64,000 nt of DNA from contig CM069610.1 of the NCBI GenBank assembly GCA_035771175.1, positions 26,378,501 to 26,442,500 of the forward strand, read 5' to 3'. Numbering within the stretch: position 1 is the stretch's first letter; each line of letters starts with the position of its first letter. Positions 58,076-64,000 of this stretch are shown piece after piece. A model generated the notes under the pieces. That model made no database searches and was not told where the DNA came from. It was given only the letters and a program-made list of their open reading frames with translations. A program made the translations under genes and the position numbers. The DNA comes from Paratinospora sagittata (lineage: Eukaryota; Streptophyta; Magnoliopsida; Ranunculales; Menispermaceae).

Positions 58076-58109
58076 ACATCGAAGTAACCCAATAAATGCA
58101 TGTCGTTAC
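58076..58109 (-). pseudogene. Large Ty1/copia element: 34-bp sliver between two solo LTRs
   Basis: These 34 bp encode, on the minus strand, SNDMHLLGYFDV-type text. It joins the RT-side piece ending HSNC (60102 onward) to the RNase H piece starting DWGGD. It includes TSD copies of both neighbouring solo LTRs. Confidence 0.8.
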
Positions 58110-60101
58110 TGTTGGCCAAATATGTCCAAGAGGGGGGGTGAATTGGACACTTAGCAGATTTTAACCTTTCTTAATAATGTGCAGATTAATGAAAGCAAAT
58201 TAACTAAAGTATAACAAATAGATACAGTAAATGTAAATGAGACAATGCAATCATTATTTATAGTGGTTCGACCTCGCCTATATCCACTACCTAACCTCCT
58301 CAATTAAGATTTGTTCAGACTCCACTATAGACCTTCTTACGGGTGAAGATCGAACCGGTACACTTTCTCAACTTACGGGTGTGAGAACTACCTTTTCTCA
58401 GCTTATGGCTGTGAGAAGACCGTTTCTCAACTTATGGGTGTGAGAAGACCGTTTCTCAACTGCCGAGTGTGAGATGACCGTTTCTTAATTTTCGGGTGTG
58501 AGAGGACCGTTACAACTTTAAGCAACACTTGTTCTTGCCCAGTGACTAACCAATCACTACAAACTGAATACAAGATGAGATATGATTCCCTTTACTCAGA
58601 ATCAAAGTGATACTTACAAAGCTTTGGATTGAACCTTTGTGTTACCACAGATTCAACAAAATATGTATGATAAAGTTTAGCTGAAAACAAGTTCAAAGAG
58701 CTTTTGTCTTCTTCGATGGATTTTGAAAATGATGAAGATGAAGATCAATCAATCCAGAAGACTTGATGTTTTTTCTTTCAAAATGATCGTAAGTTCAAGC
58801 ATAAAGAAAAGACGACTAACTTTCAAAAGTTTCTAGCACAAGTGAAAACTGTTAATACGTTTTTGAATGAATATTAGTTTTCGTATTGATTCATTTTCTT
58901 TCTGCACTAAGGCAGCACATATATTTAGAAATAACAGAGGTGCAATGGACTTGGTGAATTTTGGCGCTCTAGGTTATTTCAAATACAACGTCTACATTCT
59001 TTCTCGAAATGGTTTGATTTAGTTCTGTGCATATTACGACGATAGAACCTGAATCATCTGATCATTCATGAAAAAAGAATGTTCTGACCGTATTAGAACA
59101 TTCAAAAAGTTTTGAAAAAGTTTTTGTATGGTTCAGAAAAGTTTTTGTACGGTTCTGAAAAAGTTAATAGAAATAATGTCAATGTCAGAACAATAGCATT
59201 ATTGAATTAGCATCCTGAAGCTTAATATCAAATTTGTCGTTGGCGCTCATGAAGCATAAACGTCCTGCTGAACAGTGAAGTGAGGGCGCTACCAAATCGT
59301 AAGCGTCCTGACTTACTTTGACGATTTAAACGACTCAAATCATGAGGGCGCTACTTTGACAGTTAACGTCTTGCTTTGTTTTAAAAAAACACATAAACGC
59401 ACAAGGGCGCTACTGACAAGTAAGCGTCCTACTTTGTTTTAAAACAAACTTAAACAGTATTAAGTACGCTGAAGAACAGTAAGCGTCCTTAAAGATAGAA
59501 ATCAATTTGAAAGCTAAGAGAACTTTCAACGAGCTAAGACTGAGTCAGCGTCCTGAAACTTTCAAAGGTTGACTAAAGGGAGGCTGTTGCTTACAAGTAA
59601 ACATCCTAATGAATCAGTTCTTCAACCTTGAATGAATGTCAGTATCTTAATATTTTATCAGCGTCCTGACTCATCAAGTCTAGGAGGGCGCTGCTAAAAC
59701 ATTAGCGTCCTGAAAGACTCTATAAAAACGGTTTTTGATTTCTTGATTAAAGCTCGATAAGACATGATATGACCAAATTAAATCAAATATGCAAACGATT
59801 GAAAATCAATTCGATTAAAACATGTAGTCATGCATATTGCTAAATCAAATGGCATAGAAGGTTCTACAACCTATCATAATCTAATCATACTACCGAATTC
59901 GCATCTTCAAATGATCATGGTCTTCAAGTAGATCTTTAATACGTCCGCCATGCATCATTGATTCTTTTGAAACCTTCAAGTAATATTAGATATGCCACGT
60001 ATGTAATAATATCATAAACAAAATGGGGTTTGTAATCATCAAAATATCTTTCATCTTAGGGACATATTCTTGTAAGGGACATGAGGATAATTGGTTCAAC
60101 A
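58110..60101. mobile_element. Solo Ty1/copia LTR (1,992 bp)
   Basis: Ends TGTTGGCCAAATATG and GGATAATTGGTTCAACA (TGTTG...CAACA). Flanks GTTAC (58105-58109) and ATTAC (60102-60106) agree at 4 of 5 as a TSD. Inside are a GTGGTTCGACCTCGCC box, a 29-bp tandem array (58363-58508), and a region with many AGGGCGCT and AGCGTCCT motifs (59220-59720). No internal coding region. Confidence 0.85.
58363..58508. repeat. 29-bp tandem array (5 units)
   Basis: Units of 29 bp, clearest at 58421, 58450 and 58479, share CGTTTCTCAACTTATGGGTG...GAGAAGAC. The layout parallels the 32-bp array at 31989-32115. Confidence 0.85.
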
Positions 60102-61289
60102 ATTACTATGATAACAAAAGCACAAGTCCATCGTGCCTTCCAAATATCTCAGAATTCTCTTCACTGCCTTCCAATGTGCTTCTCTAGGATTTGCTTGATA
60201 ACGACTGACTAGACTGACTGAATAACAAATATCTGGTCGAGTGCACATCATTGCGTACATCAAACTTCCAATAGCACTGGTGTAAGGAACTTTTGATATA
60301 TTTTGTTTTTCAGAAGGAGTATTAGGGCACATATCATGACTCAGGGGTATTCCTTTTGCGATTGGTGTATCTATGGGCTTGCAATTTTGCATGTTAAATC
60401 GTTCAAGGATTGTTTTAATATATTGTTCTTGTGATAGTGACAAGATTCTTTTTGAACAATTTCTATGAATTTTCACACCCAGTATGAAGTTTGCCTTGCC
60501 TATGTCTTTCATGTCAAATGTGGAAGACAACCAATCTTTAATCATGATTATGAATGTCATATCATTCCCAGCAAGGAGAATATCATCCACATATAAGGAC
60601 AAGAAGACAAAATGTGTTCCTGAACGTTTAATAGAGACACAATGGTCTTCACTAGTCATTGTGAATCCATAGGATGACACAACCAGATGAAATCTCAAAT
60701 ACCATTGTTTGGATGATTGCTTAAGACCATATCTTGATCGTTTGAACTTGCAAACCTTGTGTTCTTGGTCTTTAGCTACAAACCCTGTAAGTTGTCGCAT
60801 ATAAATTTCTTCATCCAGTTCACCATTCAAAAATGTTGTCTTTACATCCATTTGATGTAATTCTAAGTCCAAATATGCAACGATAGCTAAAAGAAGTCGA
60901 ATAGATACAGATCTCACAACTGGTGAGAATGTTTCGTCATAATCTATTCCTTCCTGCTGGGTATAACCCTTAGCGACTAATCATGCCTTATACCTCTTAA
61001 TGGATCCATCTGTTTTGCGTTTGATTTTGAAAACCCATTTGTTCCCTATTGTTTTTCGCTTAGATGGAAACTAAGTCCCAAACATGATTAATCCGCATTG
61101 ACTCCATTTCTTCTGTCATGGCTTTCATCCACTGATCACTAGCATCAGATGAAAGAACTTTTTGGATTGTTCTTGGCTTACTTTCATCATGTGGAGCTAT
61201 CATAAAAGCTTCACCCTCGATCTCAAAACGGCTGCAAGGTATGCTTTTACGAGTACTCCTTTGCAACTAGTCCTCAGAAATAATAGGGG
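60102..61289 (-). pseudogene. Large Ty1/copia element: reverse transcriptase
   Basis: The minus frame 60917-60096 covers most of the Ty1/copia [22 protein letters not shown] (motif with catalytic Asp), [29 protein letters not shown] (catalytic YVDD intact), [17 protein letters not shown], and [20 protein letters not shown]. Upstream, 61266-61060 has AMTEEMESMRINHVWDLV, the RT start, followed by stops and a frame break. The C-terminal end is cut by the solo LTR at 60101. Confidence 0.9.
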
Positions 61290-62187
61290 GTGATCTGACA
61301 CTCCCATTCGGATGAAGCTCATCATGACCATCATCATTGATCGCCTCCGTTGGCGCATTATGATCATTATTTTCAAGATCTAATTCTTACAAGGGAAGAT
61401 CCTCAATTGCTTCACGTTTTCTGGGAAAGTTGTTCTCTACAAAAGTGACATCTCTAGATTCGTACTCTATGAAAACTTTTTCTTCATTTTCACCTATGAA
61501 CACATACCCTTTTGAGTGTTCAGAGTATCTGATACATATGGATTTCTTGCCTCATGGTCCCAATTTTCCATATCGTTGGGATGGTGAGTGTACATATGTT
61601 GCTGATCCTCAGGATCTCAAATTGCTCAAATCAGGTTATCTACCCATCTAGAGCTCATAAGGAGTTGAGGGTACTGATTTAGAAGGAACGCGGTTAAGAA
61701 TGTACACCGTAGTCATCAAAGCATCCCCAACAAGAAATTGGAAGATTCACTTGAGACATTATTTATCGAATCATGTCTAACAAATTTCTGTCCTTCATTC
61801 TGCAACACCATTATGTTGCGGGGTCCCTGGGATTGTTAGTTGTCTAGCCATTCCTTTTTCATCACAAAATTCTTTGAATTGATCAGAAAGGTATTCATGA
61901 CCTCGATCAGTTCGTAACACTTTAATATGTCTATGAAGCTAGTTTTCTACTAGCGATACATATTTCTTTAAGTAGTCCAATGCTTCAGATTTATGAGATA
62001 TCAAGTAAATGTATCCAAAGCGTGAAAAGTCATCAATGAAGGTGATGAAATATAGAGCACCATGTCGTGCCCGTACACTCATGGGTCCACAAATATCAGA
62101 ATGAATCAGCTGCAAAGGTTGTTCAACTTTGAAAGCTTGACCAAATGATTTTCAGGTAGCTTTGCCAACCAAACAATGGGTAGATAT
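61290..62187 (-). pseudogene. Large Ty1/copia element: integrase
   Basis: On the minus strand: HCLVGKAT then a stop, LQLIHSDICGPMSVRARHGA (first Asp), [40 protein letters not shown] (second Asp), and [16 protein letters not shown] text where PQHNGVAE carries the Glu, followed by a stop. Further on come VFIGENEEKVFIEYESRDVT and FVENNFP. The DDE residues are present but interrupted by at least three stops. The upstream side is cut by LTR-like copy B. Confidence 0.85.
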
Positions 62188-63581
62188 TGTTACGTGCAAA
62201 CCGCAAGTGTACGGTGCCAAGTTATAATAAATTTCGATAAGATACCAGGTATCATCCTCAGGGATAATTACGACACTAGCTATCACATTTCAACCCAAAC
62301 TTTATCTAGACAATTAAAATCAAATGATGGAGTGATTAAAATAGCAATTAAAACAATTAACTACTAACTAACAAGCAATGTAAATCGGATAGGAAAACAA
62401 TGATGGACTGGTCTAGAGGTTCAATGTCACCTCACTCTCAACTATGTCTATATAAATATATTATTATTAAATCAGTTCCTTAGCCTATAAGTAAAAAATC
62501 CTAACCTTTCTAATCCCCTCTTTTGGAGCATTGATTAAAGCATATTCTTGCTGCTTTGGCTTAACTCTTTCGATAAAAACCAAAGACAACAAAAACTCAC
62601 TAAGTTCTATGATTTCCTCCTAACGATTTCAAAGGGTCTCGATCTCCTTGTGAGTCTCACGATAACCTAGGCTATACTTTCCATATTCCAACCCAAGGTA
62701 CCTTCTTGTGAAGCATCTACCTCGAGTCTATGATTGGTCAATCCTTGATCAGGGAATCAAAAACATTACACTAAAAAAAGTATAAATAAACTAAGAACTT
62801 TCATTAAGAATAAATAACAATAAGATCTAAGACTTGATCTCAAGTTTGGATCAATCTACACCTCTAGAAACAAGGTTTAGTTCATAACTAAAGAGATGAA
62901 AACAATCAATAATGGTTTAAACATGAATCAGGACAAAAGATAGCAAACTAGAGTGTTGTAGAGATTTTCAATGGTCTTCAATGTCGATCTCTTCTCCATT
63001 TTGCTTCAGCTGTCTCCCTTTTCTTCCCCAATGTCTTTCTTTCGAAAAACCCTAAATTTTGATATATTATAAGCCCCCAAGTCGTCCAAAATCAGAATTA
63101 GAAAGTGTGTAAAAATTGCTAAAAACACAAGTTTGTGAACAGTAACAGTGCCGCGGCACCCAAAATGCTTTTTTCCCCTCTTTTTGTTCACTACCAAGGC
63201 ACTGCAGCCGTTTCATAGCGCCGCAGCGCCCTGAACGTTGAAAGTTTTGCTATTTTGTGGACTTGGCCAATTTTTGCCTCCTTTCTAACTTGGGTTCTTC
63301 ATGCTTCTCCTTGGCAACTTCTAGAACATGTTTTCATCATCCAAAACCATGACTAACACATCTAAAATACTTGCAAAACAAAACAAATGAAATAAAAAAC
63401 ACACTCAAACATATAATGAATCAAATTATAACTTATTGAACCAAAATAATGCATGAAAACCAATTTATTCCCAAACTATCAAACGCATTAAAACTAACAT
63501 AAACACATGAAACTAATGTATGAAATGTCCTAAAACACACCTAAAACATGCTCTAAAACCTATCTAAATATGCAACTATCA
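62188..63581 (+). mobile_element. LTR-like repeat, copy B, complete (1,394 bp)
   Basis: TGTTACGTGCAAACCGCAAG to TATGCAACTATCA, giving TG...CA ends. Flanks GATAT (62183-62187) and CATAT (63582-63586) agree at 4 of 5 (ATAT exact). It splits the copia frame between FPI and STHCLVGK. Homologous to 673-1958. A GC-rich island lies at 63147-63236. No credible ORF. Confidence 0.85.
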
Positions 63582-64000
63582 CATATGGGAAAGTCTATTT
63601 TTGACAGAGAGCCTAAAATGCCTTCTCTTGCAAGTCTATTTATTCTATCATGCCCAATATGTCCTAATCTAGCATGCCATACATTAACATCCAAAACATT
63701 ATTTGAAGAAGATGTAACAAGAGAGAAACTACTACCATTTATTGAATTAATGTGATCAGTATAAAAAACAATAAAACCATCAGAAAAACGACCATATCCA
63801 TAAAATTGAGTTCCTAAATATAACATTACACCAGTAGCATTGAAATTTAAATTAAAACCTAAATCTAGAAGGACAACTACTGAAACTAAATTTCGTCTGA
63901 TGTCAAGTGCATAGAAGACATCATGTAGGAGGAGGGTTTGACTACCACGCAGCACCAACTTGCAAGTGCCAATCCCTTTAACTTCAACTTTGGTATTGTT
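63582..64000 (-). pseudogene. Large Ty1/copia element: GAG-pre-integrase region, continues past window
   Basis: The frame is open from the window edge (GIGTCKLVLRGSQTLLLHDV, FYALDIRRNLVSVVVLLDLG) to HARLGHIGHDRINRLAREGI and LGSLSKIDFPI, where LTR-like copy B interrupts it. This is the stretch between copia protease and integrase. The upstream part of the element lies to the right of the window. Confidence 0.85.

Overview
The window is plant nuclear DNA, most likely from an angiosperm. It is AT-rich and dominated by plant transposable elements: Ty3/gypsy, Ty1/copia, L1- and RTE-type LINEs, hAT DNA elements, and an endogenous caulimovirid-like fragment. I see no bacterial gene organisation, rRNA, tRNA or CRISPR array, and no intact host gene. 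The only candidate for ordinary host coding sequence is one 165-bp coiled-coil exon near 28.1 kb. Nearly every protein-like stretch is a decayed transposon ORF with stops, frameshifts or deletions.

Left part (1-23.7 kb). A 3'-truncated LTR-like repeat (673-1958) abuts a decayed hAT transposase (1959-3670). Next come a Ty3/gypsy remnant with a complete-looking 3' LTR (3671-7272) and a second gypsy remnant (about 7410-8274). The second remnant's 3' LTR starts at 8275 and is split by a stack of insertions. An RTE LINE (8452-9715 plus 16355-16380) inserted first and was itself split by an L1 LINE (9716-16342), which carries a hAT MITE (10102-11039). Further along the same LTR lies a non-autonomous LTR element on the minus strand (16762-22763), which carries a second L1 (17533-21059). 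Target-site duplications (TSDs) support each step.

Middle part (23.7-43.6 kb). A minus-strand caulimovirid-like polyprotein remnant (protease, RT, RNase H, C-terminal domain) occupies 23743-26930. It is followed by a 37-bp-arm hairpin, an RTE 3' fragment and the lone host-like exon. Then come a Copia-type LTR-like region holding a hAT MITE, two more copies of the MITE seen inside the first L1, a 5'-truncated third L1 (35450-38013), a CT-rich TATA-containing LTR-like stretch, a minus-strand gypsy end, and another hAT MITE.

Right part (43.6-64 kb). One minus-strand Ty1/copia element (3' LTR end at 43993, pol running past the right edge) is split into pieces by a gypsy element (46478-54948), a solo gypsy LTR (55323-58075), a solo copia LTR (58110-60101) and a solo LTR-like repeat (62188-63581). 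The left LTR of the inserted gypsy element is broken by an inversion of about 2.4 kb (44091-46477). That segment also carries the copia pol C-terminus, now on the opposite strand. Reversing it in thought restores both the LTR order and the copia reading frame.

The elements do not form pathways with one another; the window is a layered record of insertion, deletion and rearrangement. The most notable points are the reconstructable inversion, the caulimovirid-like remnant with its unassigned C-terminal domain, the three-copy hAT MITE family with CGAATTT-rich ends, the long hairpin at 27.1 kb, and GC-rich GCGC/AGCGTCC islands recurring in unrelated LTR families. No database search was possible, so family names rest on motifs read directly from the sequence.
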